A DNA stretch of 64,000 nt from contig NZ_RZTZ01000009.1 in the NCBI RefSeq assembly GCF_004005475.1, positions 1-64,000 on the forward strand, written 5' to 3'. The DNA is from Niallia taxi. GTDB taxonomy: Bacteria > Bacillota > Bacilli > Bacillales > Cytobacillaceae. The position numbers and the translations under genes were made by a program. Of this stretch, positions 1 through 8,838 are shown piece after piece (the first letter of the stretch is position 1; each line of letters opens with the position of its first letter). The notes beneath the pieces are model-generated. The model was not told the origin of the DNA. It saw nothing but the letters and a program-made list of their open reading frames with translations, and did not search any database.

Positions 1-69
1 CTGTGAAAATCTTTTTACTCATTATTTTCTCCGTCTCCATGTTTCTCTAGTTGTGTTACATAATTATAC

Positions 70-120
70 AAAAAAATACCCTATAGGTAGACTTTTTTTA
101 AGTGTCTACTCTATAGGGTA
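70..120 (-). terminator. Rho-independent terminator after the CoA disulfide reductase gene
   Basis: The left arm at 77-92 pairs with the right arm at 104-120 with one bulged base. Read on the minus strand the hairpin is followed by a run of T (A run at 71-76 on the plus strand). The arms also contain TACCC...GGTA elements resembling the CstR-type operators further right, so a dual role is possible. Confidence 0.75.
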
Positions 121-151
121 CATTTTATTTTTCTAAAGGTCTTTTATATCA

Positions 152-1795
152 TCATCTATTTTTCATATAATTTTGGTAATTTTTATTTCCACCAGAAAGA
201 TTATAAATATCATTGAACCCTAAGTTACGTAGTACATTTTGTGCAGCATTTCCAGTTACCCCACTATTACAGTAAGTTACTGTAGGTAAATTAGGGTCGA
301 ATTCTTTAGATTTCTCACGTAATTCACCTAATGGAATATTAACGGCACTTTCCACTTTTGATACATTATATTGTTTTGTTGCACGTGTATCAATTACCTG
401 GATCGTTTCTCCTTTTTCAATTCTTTCTGTTAGTTCTTTCGGTGTAATTAGCTTATTTTTCTTTTCAATAGCATTTTGTAAGGCCATACCAGTATACATA
501 ACTGGATCTTTTGTTGTGCTAAATGGAGGTGCATAGGCAAGATCTAGGTGGAATAAATCTTCTGCTTTTGCTTTAAACGTCATTGCTGTTACAAAAACAT
601 CAATCCTTTTATCTACACCTTCTTCTCCTACTATTTGCACACCCAAAATTCTGCCAGTTTCTCTATCTGCAATAGCTTTTATAACTAGCTCTTTTCCTCC
701 AAGATACTCTGCTCTAGCTGGCTTAATATTATGAAGTATTTCAATGTTATAGCCTTCTTCTAAAGCTTCCTCCTCATTCATACCTGTTTGACCAACAGCC
801 AAATCAAATACTCTTAAGATGCCAGTACCTAAAATACCTCGGTGTTCTAAAGAACCTCCCGTTATTACATCACCAGCTATTCTTCCCATTTTGTTAGCTG
901 TACTTCCTAATGGACGATAGATAGGTTTCCCAGTGATAACAGAATAACTTTCTGCCACATCACCAACAGCATACACATTAGGAAGGTTAGTTTGCATTTT
1001 GTTGTTAACTGCTATAGCTCCAGTATCACCAATAGTAACCCCTATTTCCTTAGCTAATATTGTATTTGGGCGAACACCTGTAGCTAATATGACAATATCC
1101 GTTTCAATAGTTTTCCCTGACTTTGTTTGTACGTTCTTCTCATTTATAGCAGTTACTTCATCACTTAAAATTAGGTTGACTCCCTTTTTCACTATATGAT
1201 CTTCAACACGTGAAGCAATATCTTTATCCATATGTGCCATTACGTGATTACTACGTTGTACGATTGTTACATCTAATCCTCTATGAGTAAGCTGCTCCGC
1301 CATTTCTAAACCTATATAGCCAGCTCCAATAATGGTTGCTTTCTTTGGTTGGTTCGCCTTCATATATTGATCAATTGCTGCTGTATTTTGTATCGTACGT
1401 ACTTGGAAAACATGCTCTTTATCAACTCCTGCAATGTCAGGAGTAATTGGTGAAGCCCCTGTTGCAAATACCAATACATCATAAGTGTCTTCTTTTATTT
1501 CATTTGTATCTAAGTTTTTAACTTGAACTTTTTTCTGCTCAGCATCAATCGTAGTTACTTCATGACGGGTAAAAATATCTACGTTGTAGCGTTTCTTAAA
1601 CCAAGCTGCACTTCTTGGTGTTAATGTTTCCAGTTCCTCTACTTCTCCACCTAGGAAATAAGGAATACCACATATAGAATATGAAATGTCATAATCTGCA
1701 TTATAGAGTGTTATTTCCGCTTTTTCATCGTTTCTTCTTGCTTTCGCTGCTACTGATGTACCTGCTGCTACTGATCCTATAATAATTACTTTCAT
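152..1795 (-). CDS. cdr: CoA-disulfide reductase fused to rhodanese (CoADR-RHD)
   Basis: A 547-residue flavoprotein of the pyridine nucleotide-disulfide oxidoreductase class with a C-terminal rhodanese domain. An FAD-binding glycine motif sits at residues 4-12, the single redox cysteine typical of CoA-disulfide reductases is Cys42 (SICGIPYF), and a second nucleotide motif (IIGAGYIGLE) lies near 155. The rhodanese domain covers about 460-547 with catalytic Cys509 (YCNSGVTGN). The family reduces CoA disulfide or CoA persulfide with NAD(P)H. It is the last gene of the ars unit, 55 bp after the HesB-like gene, and starts at an ATG preceded by GGAGG. Its place here suggests thiol/persulfide repair during arsenite stress (inference). 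Product family is certain; cofactor preference is not visible. Confidence 0.92.
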   Translation of the reverse strand: MKVIIIGSVAAGTSVAAKARRNDEKAEITLYNADYDISYSICGIPYFLGGEVEELETLTPRSAAWFKKRYNVDIFTRHEVTTIDAEQKKVQVKNLDTNEIKEDTYDVLVFATGASPITPDIAGVDKEHVFQVRTIQNTAAIDQYMKANQPKKATIIGAGYIGLEMAEQLTHRGLDVTIVQRSNHVMAHMDKDIASRVEDHIVKKGVNLILSDEVTAINEKNVQTKSGKTIETDIVILATGVRPNTILAKEIGVTIGDTGAIAVNNKMQTNLPNVYAVGDVAESYSVITGKPIYRPLGSTANKMGRIAGDVITGGSLEHRGILGTGILRVFDLAVGQTGMNEEEALEEGYNIEILHNIKPARAEYLGGKELVIKAIADRETGRILGVQIVGEEGVDKRIDVFVTAMTFKAKAEDLFHLDLAYAPPFSTTKDPVMYTGMALQNAIEKKNKLITPKELTERIEKGETIQVIDTRATKQYNVSKVESAVNIPLGELREKSKEFDPNLPTVTYCNSGVTGNAAQNVLRNLGFNDIYNLSGGNKNYQNYMKNR

Positions 1796-1850
1796 GAATT
1801 ATATCCTCCAAAATACAAATTAAAAATTCTATATTATTACTTCTATATAA

Positions 1851-2123
1851 TTAGCAATTTTGTTCTGGTAGCCCAGAAAGAACTAATCCACCTTCTGAAA
1901 AATCAATGACAACATCATCTGTCATATCTTGAACTCGCTCATCCATTGCAACTTGTATCTTATTAATCATTAAGACTTTATCTGTCGTTTCTGGAGAGTC
2001 TAAAGAAACACCTAATTGAGGTCCACAGCATCCTTGACCGGCAAAATAAAACCGAATGCCTTGAGCTCCATTTTCTTTTATCATCTCTAACAGTTTATTT
2101 TCTGCAACTTCCGTAATTTTCAT
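1851..2123 (-). CDS. HesB/IscA-like small Cys protein of the ars operon
   Basis: A 90-residue protein with the HesB/IscA-type fold signature: a short N-terminal helix, the GQGCCGPQLGVSLD segment at about 30-43 and a C-terminal SGLPEQNC tail. Canonical A-type Fe-S carriers have one Cys plus a C-terminal CxC; here there is a CC pair and a single terminal Cys, so cluster binding is uncertain. Homologues are often found in arsenic loci and are sometimes labelled 'adhesin' by automatic pipelines. It starts 2 bp after the arsA stop, so it is almost certainly translationally coupled. A thiol-based metalloid or Fe-S role is inference. Confidence 0.8.
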   Translation of the reverse strand: MKITEVAENKLLEMIKENGAQGIRFYFAGQGCCGPQLGVSLDSPETTDKVLMINKIQVAMDERVQDMTDDVVIDFSEGGLVLSGLPEQNC

Positions 2124-2125
2124 TA

Positions 2126-3904
2126 TTATCTTCCTCCATCATCAGAAAAGTAATGTTTCTGTATTTGCTTGTAGCCAATAATTTCTTCTGGTTCCCATGG
2201 AATAATAGCAACTTTATCATTGAGTTCTTTTATCTTTTTCATCCAAATTTTTTCGGCTTGTGCTTTTTGTTCTAAGATGGGATCTGTTGTCTCAGTTGCA
2301 TATAAACTCTGATTAATTACCCACCAACTTGTTTTAATATCTGCTCTTAATAGATCTTCTTGTAACCTCTGAGCTTCTAAGACTGGCGTCGCCTCTGCTA
2401 GTGTAGTAATAATCACACTTGTTTCATTCCGGTTACGTAACCTTGGTAATAGCTGTTGGACACTTAATGGTACATCACCATTCGCTTTTTTAATCTCTTT
2501 ATGATAAGATTCAGCAGCATCTAATAACAACAGAGTATGACCTGTCGGAGCTGTATCAATAATAACCACTTCTTCATTAGAACGGCTAACTACCTCAGCG
2601 AAGGCACGAAATACTGCTATTTCTTCCGTACATGGTGAATTTAAGTCTTCTTCAAGGTAAGAAAGGCTATCTTGGTCCATATCAGTTTTGGCTTTTTCTA
2701 GAACTTCTTTTCTATACTTATCTACTTCCACCTCTGGATCAATGCGGCTAATGGTTAAATTATCGTGCAAGTTTCCGTCAAACATGTTTCCAATATGAGC
2801 TGCAGGGTCTGTAGTAGTTAAATGAACTCTCTTCCCTTTGTCAGCTAATCCAACTGAAATAATAGAAGCAAGTGTGGTCTTACCAACTCCACCTTTCCCC
2901 ATGGTAAAAATAACTCTACTATTATTTTCATGAAGGTCTTCAACCATTTCCTCGATAGGACTATAATTCAATCCCTCTATTGATGTAGATTTATTTTTGT
3001 TAATATCTTCTGTTTCATTAAATAATCTTCTGAAATTGGATATACCTGTTAATGAATATGGAACAAAAGGTAAGAAATACTGGGAAAGTCCATTCAATCC
3101 TATTGGCATATTCTTTAATGACTGGGATTGGCGTTGGTGAAAAACTTCAGAAATTCTATCCCCTTTTGTAAAGCTTTTTAATATACCATTTATAATAATC
3201 ACTTGATTTTTAATGCCTATTACTTTTAACTCTTTCGAAGCTCGCTCTGCCTCATTTAGCGAGAACTTTTCTGGCCTAGAAACAAGAATTAATTTGGTTT
3301 GATCTGGGTCAGATAAAACTTGAACTGTGGTTTCATAAACTTCTTTTTTTCTATCCAATCCAGAAAGTGGACCAAGACACGAAGCACCATGAGTTGATTC
3401 ATCTAAATATCCAGTCCAAGCTGTCGGTAATTGCAAAAGCCTTAAGGTATGACCAGTTGGCGCCGTATCAAAAATAATATGGTCAAAGTTTGATACAATT
3501 TGTGGGTTGGATAATAAGTTCGTAAATTCATCAAAGGCTGCTATTTCTACTGTGCAAGCACCCGATAATTGTTCTTCCATTTGGGCTATAACTATTTCTG
3601 GTAACTTATCACGATACGGACCAATAACATTATTTTTATAACTTACTGCAGCCTGTTCTGGATCTATGTTACAAATTGATAGACCTTTAACTCCTTTAAC
3701 TTCAGTAGGTTCATTGGATAACTCCATTTCGAATACGTCTTGAAGATTGGAAGCCGGATCAGTGCTTACAAGAAGAACTTTTTTATTTCCATCAGCTAAT
3801 GCTATTGCAGTTGCAGATGCAGTAGAAGTTTTTCCTACCCCACCTTTTCCAGTGAAAAATAAAAATGGGGTACCTTCGAGAGCAAGTGGATTAAATTTTT
3901 CCAT
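2126..3904 (-). CDS. arsA: Arsenical pump-driving ATPase ArsA
   Basis: 592 residues with two homologous halves, each with a deviant Walker A motif: GKGGVGKTS near residue 19 and GKGGVGKTT near 337. The metalloid-binding cysteines are present in their usual contexts: Cys117 (SGACTVEIAAF), one in HGASCLGPLSG, and one in NSPCTEEIAVF of the second half. DTAPTGHTLRLL and DTAPTGHTLLLL signature motifs occur in both halves. ArsA is the soluble ATPase that energises ArsB-dependent arsenite/antimonite export. It lies 16 bp after arsD and has a clear GGAGG site before its ATG. Length is normal and nothing is missing. Confidence 0.97.
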   Translation of the reverse strand: MEKFNPLALEGTPFLFFTGKGGVGKTSTASATAIALADGNKKVLLVSTDPASNLQDVFEMELSNEPTEVKGVKGLSICNIDPEQAAVSYKNNVIGPYRDKLPEIVIAQMEEQLSGACTVEIAAFDEFTNLLSNPQIVSNFDHIIFDTAPTGHTLRLLQLPTAWTGYLDESTHGASCLGPLSGLDRKKEVYETTVQVLSDPDQTKLILVSRPEKFSLNEAERASKELKVIGIKNQVIIINGILKSFTKGDRISEVFHQRQSQSLKNMPIGLNGLSQYFLPFVPYSLTGISNFRRLFNETEDINKNKSTSIEGLNYSPIEEMVEDLHENNSRVIFTMGKGGVGKTTLASIISVGLADKGKRVHLTTTDPAAHIGNMFDGNLHDNLTISRIDPEVEVDKYRKEVLEKAKTDMDQDSLSYLEEDLNSPCTEEIAVFRAFAEVVSRSNEEVVIIDTAPTGHTLLLLDAAESYHKEIKKANGDVPLSVQQLLPRLRNRNETSVIITTLAEATPVLEAQRLQEDLLRADIKTSWWVINQSLYATETTDPILEQKAQAEKIWMKKIKELNDKVAIIPWEPEEIIGYKQIQKHYFSDDGGR

Positions 3905-3920
3905 GTGCCAGTTTTCCTCC

Positions 3921-4289
3921 TTATTTGTTATCTATTTGGATGAACTGCAATGGAGTTAAAGGTTTCTTTTCAACTAATTCTGTTTCTTCTAATGAATACC
4001 ATTTTGCTAATTCCTCAGTAGTAGGATAGCTGGCTTCCTTTACTATTTCTCCATTTAATATAACAACCGGTAAACAATCTGTTCCTTTTTCATGCAACAA
4101 CTTATTTACTTTGTTATTCTCAACAAAAGCCCCTGGATCGTTAGCAAGATTATACCTATCGATAGTGTAACCCTTTTTACCTAACTGAAAAATTGCAGAT
4201 GCTATTCTTGTTAGTTCAGGATCAACTGATGGCCCACATACGCCTGTTGAACAGCACATTGCCGGATCAAATATTTGTACTTTTGTCAT
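3921..4289 (-). CDS. arsD: Arsenite metallochaperone ArsD
   Basis: 122 residues with a thioredoxin-like fold. The As(III)-binding Cys12, Cys13 and Cys18 (MCCSTGVC) are at exactly the positions known for the family; the vicinal pairs found further along in some plasmid ArsD proteins are absent. ArsD hands arsenite to ArsA and is a weak autorepressor in some systems. It sits between arsB and arsA, 24 bp from arsB, in the usual order arsB-arsD-arsA on the minus strand. Confidence 0.95.
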   Translation of the reverse strand: MTKVQIFDPAMCCSTGVCGPSVDPELTRIASAIFQLGKKGYTIDRYNLANDPGAFVENNKVNKLLHEKGTDCLPVVILNGEIVKEASYPTTEELAKWYSLEETELVEKKPLTPLQFIQIDNK

Positions 4290-4313
4290 TATTAACTCCC
4301 CTTTATTTCTTTA

Positions 4314-5612
4314 TTATGAAAGGATGGAAAGCCACAGATATAAACCTATTAGAGTAATTAATAGGGTTGGAATAGTTAGGACGATACCTGTTTTGAAATA
4401 AGTACCCCATGATATTTTTACACCCTTCTGAGATAGAACATGAAGCCATAATAAAGTAGCTAATGAACCAATTGGTGTTATCTTAGGGCCTAAATCAGAA
4501 CCAATTACATTGGCATAAATTAACCCTTCTCTGATTATTCCAGTAGTATTTGTATCTGCAATTGCTAAGGCATCAATAAGTACGGTTGGCATATTATTCA
4601 TAATGGACGATATAATAGCCGCAATGAATCCCATTCCAATAGTTGCAACGAATAATCCCTGGTCTGCAGTTGCTTGAATAACATTTGAAAGTAAGTCTGT
4701 CAAACCAACATTACGCAGTCCATAAATAACGACATACATTCCAATGGAGAAGAATACAATTGCCCATGGAGCACCTTTAATTACTTTCTTAATAGATACA
4801 GCAGAGCTTCTTCTTGCAAAAACTAGGAAAATAATTGCGATTACACCAGCGATGATTGAGACTGGAATAGAAAGAAATTCGCTTACGAAATAGCCAGTAA
4901 GTAATACAGCCAATATCACCCAAGATAAACGAAACATTTTCAGGTCTTTGATTGCATCTTGTGGTACTTTTAATTGATTTAAATCATAAACCTTTGGAAT
5001 CCTCTTACGGAAATATAAATACAACACGAGGATACTTGCCACTAAAGAGAATATATTCGGTACGATCATTCGGGAAGCATATTCTACAAATCCGATATCA
5101 AAGAAATCAGCAGAAACAATGTTTACCAAATTACTCACAACTAAAGGTAAAGATGTAGTATCAGCAATAAAACCACTTGCTATGATAAAGGGAAAAACCA
5201 TCTTCTCTTCAAGTTTTAATGCTCTAACCATTGCTAGAACAATTGGTGTTAAAATTAGGGCTGCTCCATCGTTCGCAAACAACGCTGCAACAATTGCTCC
5301 TAATATAGAAACATAAACAAACATCTTTAGACCGTTACCACCAGCAACCCTTGCCATATGTAGAGCTGCCCATTCAAAGAAACCAATTTCATCTAAGATT
5401 AATGAAATGATTATGATTGCTACGAAAGCCAATGTAGCATTCCAAACAATTCCTGTTACATCGACTACATCATTGAAATCAACTACGCCTACAAGAAGTG
5501 CTAAGATTGCACCGCCGCATGCAGACCAACCGATTGATAGGTTTTTCGGCTGCCAAATAACTAAAGTTAAAGTTAATAAAAAGATAATTATTGCTAGTAT
5601 TGTTTGTAGCAA
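4314..5612 (-). CDS. arsB: Arsenite/antimonite efflux permease ArsB
   Basis: A 432-residue polytopic membrane protein with about 11-12 hydrophobic segments, typical of the ArsB part of the ion-transporter superfamily. Family motifs include [17 protein letters not shown] near 75-91, [12 protein letters not shown] near 114, and [11 protein letters not shown] near 336. The start is a TTG (residue 1 read as Met) placed 8 bases after a GGAGGT site at about 5621-5626; no closer ATG exists. It would export As(III)/Sb(III) alone or with ArsA. It lies 15 bp after the first arsR. Confidence 0.95.
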   Translation of the reverse strand: MLQTILAIIIFLLTLTLVIWQPKNLSIGWSACGGAILALLVGVVDFNDVVDVTGIVWNATLAFVAIIIISLILDEIGFFEWAALHMARVAGGNGLKMFVYVSILGAIVAALFANDGAALILTPIVLAMVRALKLEEKMVFPFIIASGFIADTTSLPLVVSNLVNIVSADFFDIGFVEYASRMIVPNIFSLVASILVLYLYFRKRIPKVYDLNQLKVPQDAIKDLKMFRLSWVILAVLLTGYFVSEFLSIPVSIIAGVIAIIFLVFARRSSAVSIKKVIKGAPWAIVFFSIGMYVVIYGLRNVGLTDLLSNVIQATADQGLFVATIGMGFIAAIISSIMNNMPTVLIDALAIADTNTTGIIREGLIYANVIGSDLGPKITPIGSLATLLWLHVLSQKGVKISWGTYFKTGIVLTIPTLLITLIGLYLWLSILS

Positions 5613-5627
5613 AGCTGTTAACCTCCA

Positions 5628-5987
5628 TTAATAACATGTAATTCTTAAACCTTTTTCCTCTAACCAATCAAACTTCTCTCGTTGGCTAGGAACATGTTTT
5701 AATAATTCTCTTACTAATAGGTAGTATTCACTCGTTGTATTTAAAGAATAAACCACCCATTGTCCTTTTCTTTGTTCCTTAACAATTCCAAGGTCTTTCA
5801 TTTTCCGTAGGTGCTGGCTAATAGATGGCTGTGACATCTGAAAAATTTCAACAAATTCGCAGACACAACATTCTTGTTCAGCCAACATACTTACCATGGA
5901 TAATCTTGTTTTGTCTCCTAATAGTTTTAAAATATTGGCTGTATCCTTTACATCTAATACCTTTAAAGATTTATCTTCTTTTATCAT
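5628..5987 (-). CDS. arsR: ArsR family arsenite-responsive repressor (copy proximal to arsB)
   Basis: 119 residues with a winged helix-turn-helix (MSQPSISQHLRKMKDLG at about 69-85). The As(III) site is the ECCVCEF motif on the DNA-recognition side with Cys40, Cys41 and Cys43. It is closely related to the second arsR at 6181-6519, showing duplication of the regulator. It leads arsB-arsD-arsA-HesB-cdr. A GGAGG site precedes the ATG, and an AT-rich inverted repeat at 6021-6054 lies just upstream as a candidate operator. Confidence 0.94.
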   Translation of the reverse strand: MIKEDKSLKVLDVKDTANILKLLGDKTRLSMVSMLAEQECCVCEFVEIFQMSQPSISQHLRKMKDLGIVKEQRKGQWVVYSLNTTSEYYLLVRELLKHVPSQREKFDWLEEKGLRITCY

Positions 5988-6020
5988 TTTTATCCACCTC
6001 CCTTAACAGACTAATTACAA

Positions 6021-6054
6021 TTTATATAAACATATTATTATTTACTTATATAAA
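6021..6054. promoter_or_regulatory. Candidate ArsR operator upstream of arsR-arsB
   Basis: TTTATATAA at 6021-6029 is repeated inverted as TTATATAAA at 6046-6054, 34 bp before the arsR start. A second perfect palindrome, CATATAATTATATG, lies at 6105-6118. Both fit AT-rich ArsR-type sites, but which one is bound cannot be seen. Confidence 0.5.
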
Positions 6055-6132
6055 ATCAAAAAAATAGCCTTTATTGACTCCATGTAATAAACAAGCACTT
6101 CACACATATAATTATATGCTTATATATTAATT

Positions 6133-6169
6133 TAAAAAAAAGTTAATGTCAATCACATTAAACATTAAC
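6133..6169 (-). terminator. Weak rho-independent terminator after the second arsR
   Basis: GTTAATG at 6142-6148 pairs with CATTAAC at 6163-6169, and the minus strand continues into eight T residues (A run at 6134-6141). The AT-rich stem suggests partial read-through into the arsR-arsB unit. Confidence 0.5.
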
Positions 6170-6180
6170 CCCTTAACTTA

Positions 6181-6519
6181 TTAATCACATGAAATTCGCA
6201 ATCCATTTTCTTCAAGCCAAATAAATTTTTCTTTTTGGCTCGGTACGTACTTTAAGATATCTTTTATCATAAAGAAGTATTGATTTTGTTGATCTAGAGA
6301 ATAGATGACCCATTGCCCTTTTCTTTGTTCTTTAACCAAACCGGAATCCTTTAGTTTTCTTAGATGTTGACTTATAGCTGGTTGAGACATTTGAAAAACA
6401 TCGACAAACTCACATACACAGCAATCGTTTATCATAAGCATTCCCATTATGGATAATCTTGTCTTATCACCTAAAAGTTTTAAAATATTCGCTGTAGTTT
6501 CTAATTGTTCTGAAGACAT
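6181..6519 (-). CDS. arsR: Second ArsR family arsenite-responsive repressor
   Basis: A 112-residue protein if started at the ATG at 6519. An upstream in-frame ATG at 6579 would add 20 residues but lies inside a hairpin at 6574-6616 and has no good ribosome site, whereas GGAAGTGG precedes 6519. The HTH (MSQPAISQHLRKLKDSG) and the As(III) motif DCCVCEF (Cys33, Cys34, Cys36) match the first arsR closely. It ends the MarR/ArsN/flavoprotein unit and probably senses the same ligand. Confidence 0.9.
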   Translation of the reverse strand: MSSEQLETTANILKLLGDKTRLSIMGMLMINDCCVCEFVDVFQMSQPAISQHLRKLKDSGLVKEQRKGQWVIYSLDQQNQYFFMIKDILKYVPSQKEKFIWLEENGLRISCD

Positions 6520-6573
6520 ATTAATCATCCACTTCCGTTGAATTAACTTTATCATATAGTTGAGTACCATAGT

Positions 6574-6616
6574 ATGCAAGAAAATAGGAGTTACCTGAAC
6601 ACCTATTTCCTTGCAT
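6574..6616. repeat. 15-bp hairpin between the 69-residue gene and arsR
   Basis: The arms 6574-6588 and 6602-6616 pair over 15 bp with one non-Watson-Crick position. There is no T run on the minus strand, so this is more likely an mRNA processing or stabilising hairpin, or an operator, than a terminator. Confidence 0.55.
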
Positions 6617-6625
6617 CAATGCTAA

Positions 6626-6835
6626 TTAATTAGCTAATTCTTTCTCTAATTCATTATAAGCTTGGATGAAATTGTTATACGATATGTTTCCAAGCGTTTT
6701 TGCTTGATTCTTAAATAACCTCGTAAAGGTCTTCTCTCTTGCCATTTCAACGGACCCTCCCATACTTGTCATGATAAGTGTCAAGTAGGCTTTAAAGTAC
6801 TCTTTACTTAGATTACCTCCATTATTTATAACCAT
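6626..6835 (-). CDS. 69-residue hypothetical protein in the arsenic unit
   Basis: I do not recognise this protein. It is a soluble, helix-rich 69-residue product without cysteines, signal peptide or membrane segment, and it ends in a charged helix (YNELEKELAN). A good GAGGGAG site stands 4 bases before the ATG, and the gene begins 21 bp after the flavoprotein gene, so it is expressed with it. The two Met-containing turns (LTLIMTSMGGSVEMAR) are the only notable feature. A small partner or regulator of the upstream enzymes is possible but unproven. Confidence 0.7.
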   Translation of the reverse strand: MVINNGGNLSKEYFKAYLTLIMTSMGGSVEMAREKTFTRLFKNQAKTLGNISYNNFIQAYNELEKELAN

Positions 6836-6856
6836 AATACTCCCTCATTATTAATT

Positions 6857-8227
6857 TTATGAGCAACAAGAATCCGTTTCACAACTTCTATCACTTTTAA
6901 TATTTGAGAAATTCACACTGCAAACCCCAGTTTCAGGTAAATCTAGCTCTACTTTTTCTGCTGCTTCAATATCCCCTGCAATATATGCAGCAATCGAACG
7001 TACCTGTTCATATCCAGTAGCCATTAGAAAGGTTGGCGCCCTCCCATAGCTTTTAGAACCAACTACATATAGGTTCTTCTCCGGTTGTCTCAATACCTTT
7101 TCTCCATGCGGTCGAACTGTTCCACAGCTGTGTAGATTAGGATCAATTAAAGAAGATAGTTCCTCCACACTTTCCGTTGCAAAATCTACTTTTGTACGTA
7201 ATTCGCTCAAGAAAGAATAGTTAGGTCGATTCCCTGTATTGACGATTACTTCATCAATTAAATCAATCTCTGATTTTACACCTTTTATTTCGCCAATAAT
7301 GGTTATGGTTGAGGTATTATTCTTTTTTAGTTGCTCTATTTTAAAGGAAGTGTACACTTGTATTATCCCTTTATCGACCATTTCATGGATTTTGCTCCCT
7401 AATAATCCTCTTGCTTTCAATGCATCCTTCTCTTCTCCACCATATGCATCTTCTACATGCTCTTTTCGAATAACCCATAAAATTTCTGTTGCAGGGTTCT
7501 TTTCCTTTAATATCCCTAATTCTAACAAAGCATTAATGGCAGAGTGCCCACTTCCTATAACTGCTACTTTCTTATTTTTGTAACGGCTTATACTTTCTCC
7601 CAAGATATCAGGTAAACCATAAAAGATGTTTTCCTTGAGGTGTTTTTCTGATTCTAACCAAACTCCACTAGAGTTTGCTGGGTTAGGATTTCCCCAGGTA
7701 CCAGTAGCATCAATAACAGCTCTTGCTTCAATAGCTTGGATAGTGCCTTCATGCTCTGTATAAATAACAAATGGAACATTCTCTCGGTTAGCAGTCTTCA
7801 ATTTATCGATATTTTTTTTTGCTATAGAAATGACTTTTGTATTTAAGGCTATTACTTCTTGTATTTCTGGAATCTTTGATAAAGGGATTAAATAATTTTC
7901 TACTAGTTCTTTACCGGTAGGTATTTCTTCTAAATTCGGCTTTTCCCATTTATATTTCTCTAATAAAGAAGATGCTGCTTTATCAATGTTATATTTCCAC
8001 TGTGAGAATAACCTTATATGCTTCCATGTTAGAATGTTTGATCCCACTTCGGTTCCAGCTTCTAGTAGAATAACTTTTTGCTTATATTGAATCAAATGAG
8101 CTGCAGCAGCTAAACCAACGGGACCTGCCCCAACAATAGCAATAGGTAGTTCTTTATCGATAGTCGTTTTTACTTGAGATTCATCAGATGGCTGACAGCA
8201 AGATGATAAGATATTAAATTCAGACAT
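6857..8227 (-). CDS. Cys-ended FAD/NAD(P) flavoprotein of the arsenic unit (ArsO-like)
   Basis: 456 residues. The FAD motif IVGAGPVGLAAAAHL lies near 30 and the NAD(P) motif VIGSGHSAINALLEL near 222; an ATGTWGNP-type segment near 175 and a C-terminal ATGYEQVRSIAAYI segment are typical of flavin monooxygenase-like proteins. Both ends carry cysteines outside the fold: Cys10-Cys11 at the start and five Cys in the last 23 residues, ending SCETDSCCS. Such flavoproteins occur in arsenic operons (ArsO-like), where oxidation of an arsenical or a thioredoxin-linked role has been proposed. It begins 1 bp after the ArsN-like gene. The enzyme class is secure; the substrate is inference. Confidence 0.85.
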   Translation of the reverse strand: MSEFNILSSCCQPSDESQVKTTIDKELPIAIVGAGPVGLAAAAHLIQYKQKVILLEAGTEVGSNILTWKHIRLFSQWKYNIDKAASSLLEKYKWEKPNLEEIPTGKELVENYLIPLSKIPEIQEVIALNTKVISIAKKNIDKLKTANRENVPFVIYTEHEGTIQAIEARAVIDATGTWGNPNPANSSGVWLESEKHLKENIFYGLPDILGESISRYKNKKVAVIGSGHSAINALLELGILKEKNPATEILWVIRKEHVEDAYGGEEKDALKARGLLGSKIHEMVDKGIIQVYTSFKIEQLKKNNTSTITIIGEIKGVKSEIDLIDEVIVNTGNRPNYSFLSELRTKVDFATESVEELSSLIDPNLHSCGTVRPHGEKVLRQPEKNLYVVGSKSYGRAPTFLMATGYEQVRSIAAYIAGDIEAAEKVELDLPETGVCSVNFSNIKSDRSCETDSCCS

Positions 8228-8228
8228 A

Positions 8229-8786
8229 TTAATTACTCTCCTTTGTATTCAACAAATAGTAATTTTGATCAAAAAGCAGCTTTTCCATTATCATTACATC
8301 TACAAATTTGCCTCTTAATCTTCCTTGATTTTTAAATAATCCAACCTCCCTATAGTTTAGCTTTCGGTATAAACCTTGGCCTAAAGTATTTATAGGAAAT
8401 GTAGAGAGCACAAGTTTGTAGAAATCCTGTGATTTTGCTTCTTCTTCTAAGACATGTAATAGTTGCTGTCCTATTCCTTGTCCCCTAAATCCCCTATGTA
8501 TATAAATGGATAGTTCTCCTACTCCATAATAAGCAGCCCTAGAATTGTAAGGGTTTATGGAAGCCCAACCCATTACTTCTCCTTGATCATTTGTAGCAAC
8601 AAAAGCGCAATGTCTTCCACTATGAAGACTAAACCAATTGTTTATATAATTTTCATCTTTTAAATCTTCTTCGAATGTGGCTAATCCATCTTCAATGCCT
8701 TGATTATAAATCTCTAATATTTCTAATAAGTCCCTTTCCTCCACTTTCCTAATCACTTCTTCTACCTCCTCAATTGACTTGTTCAT
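8229..8786 (-). CDS. arsN: GNAT acetyltransferase, ArsN/phosphinothricin-type
   Basis: 185 residues of the GNAT fold, with the acetyl-CoA loop in RGFRGQGIGQQLL near 110-122 and the substrate-side segments EIYNQGIEDGLATFEE near 25-40 and NPYNSRAAYYGVGELSIYI near 90. These segments characterise the PAT/ArsN1 branch, which acetylates the alpha-amino group of arsinothricin or phosphinothricin. The C-terminal KFVDVMIMEKLL is also family-like. It lies 1 bp upstream of the Cys-ended flavoprotein and downstream of MarR. The arsenic context favours arsinothricin over phosphinothricin, but the ligand is not proven. A short tail of about 15 residues beyond the family end is poorly conserved. Confidence 0.8.
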   Translation of the reverse strand: MNKSIEEVEEVIRKVEERDLLEILEIYNQGIEDGLATFEEDLKDENYINNWFSLHSGRHCAFVATNDQGEVMGWASINPYNSRAAYYGVGELSIYIHRGFRGQGIGQQLLHVLEEEAKSQDFYKLVLSTFPINTLGQGLYRKLNYREVGLFKNQGRLRGKFVDVMIMEKLLFDQNYYLLNTKESN

Positions 8787-8820
8787 TAATTGACTTTATC
8801 AAATATAATATTTAATGAAA

Positions 8821-8838
8821 GCCACCTTATTTGGTGGC
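8821..8838 (-). terminator. Hairpin overlapping the MarR stop codon
   Basis: GCCACC at 8821-8826 pairs with GGTGGC at 8833-8838; the MarR stop codon is in the loop. Only a TTT follows on the minus strand, so it probably attenuates rather than fully separates marR from arsN. Confidence 0.5.
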
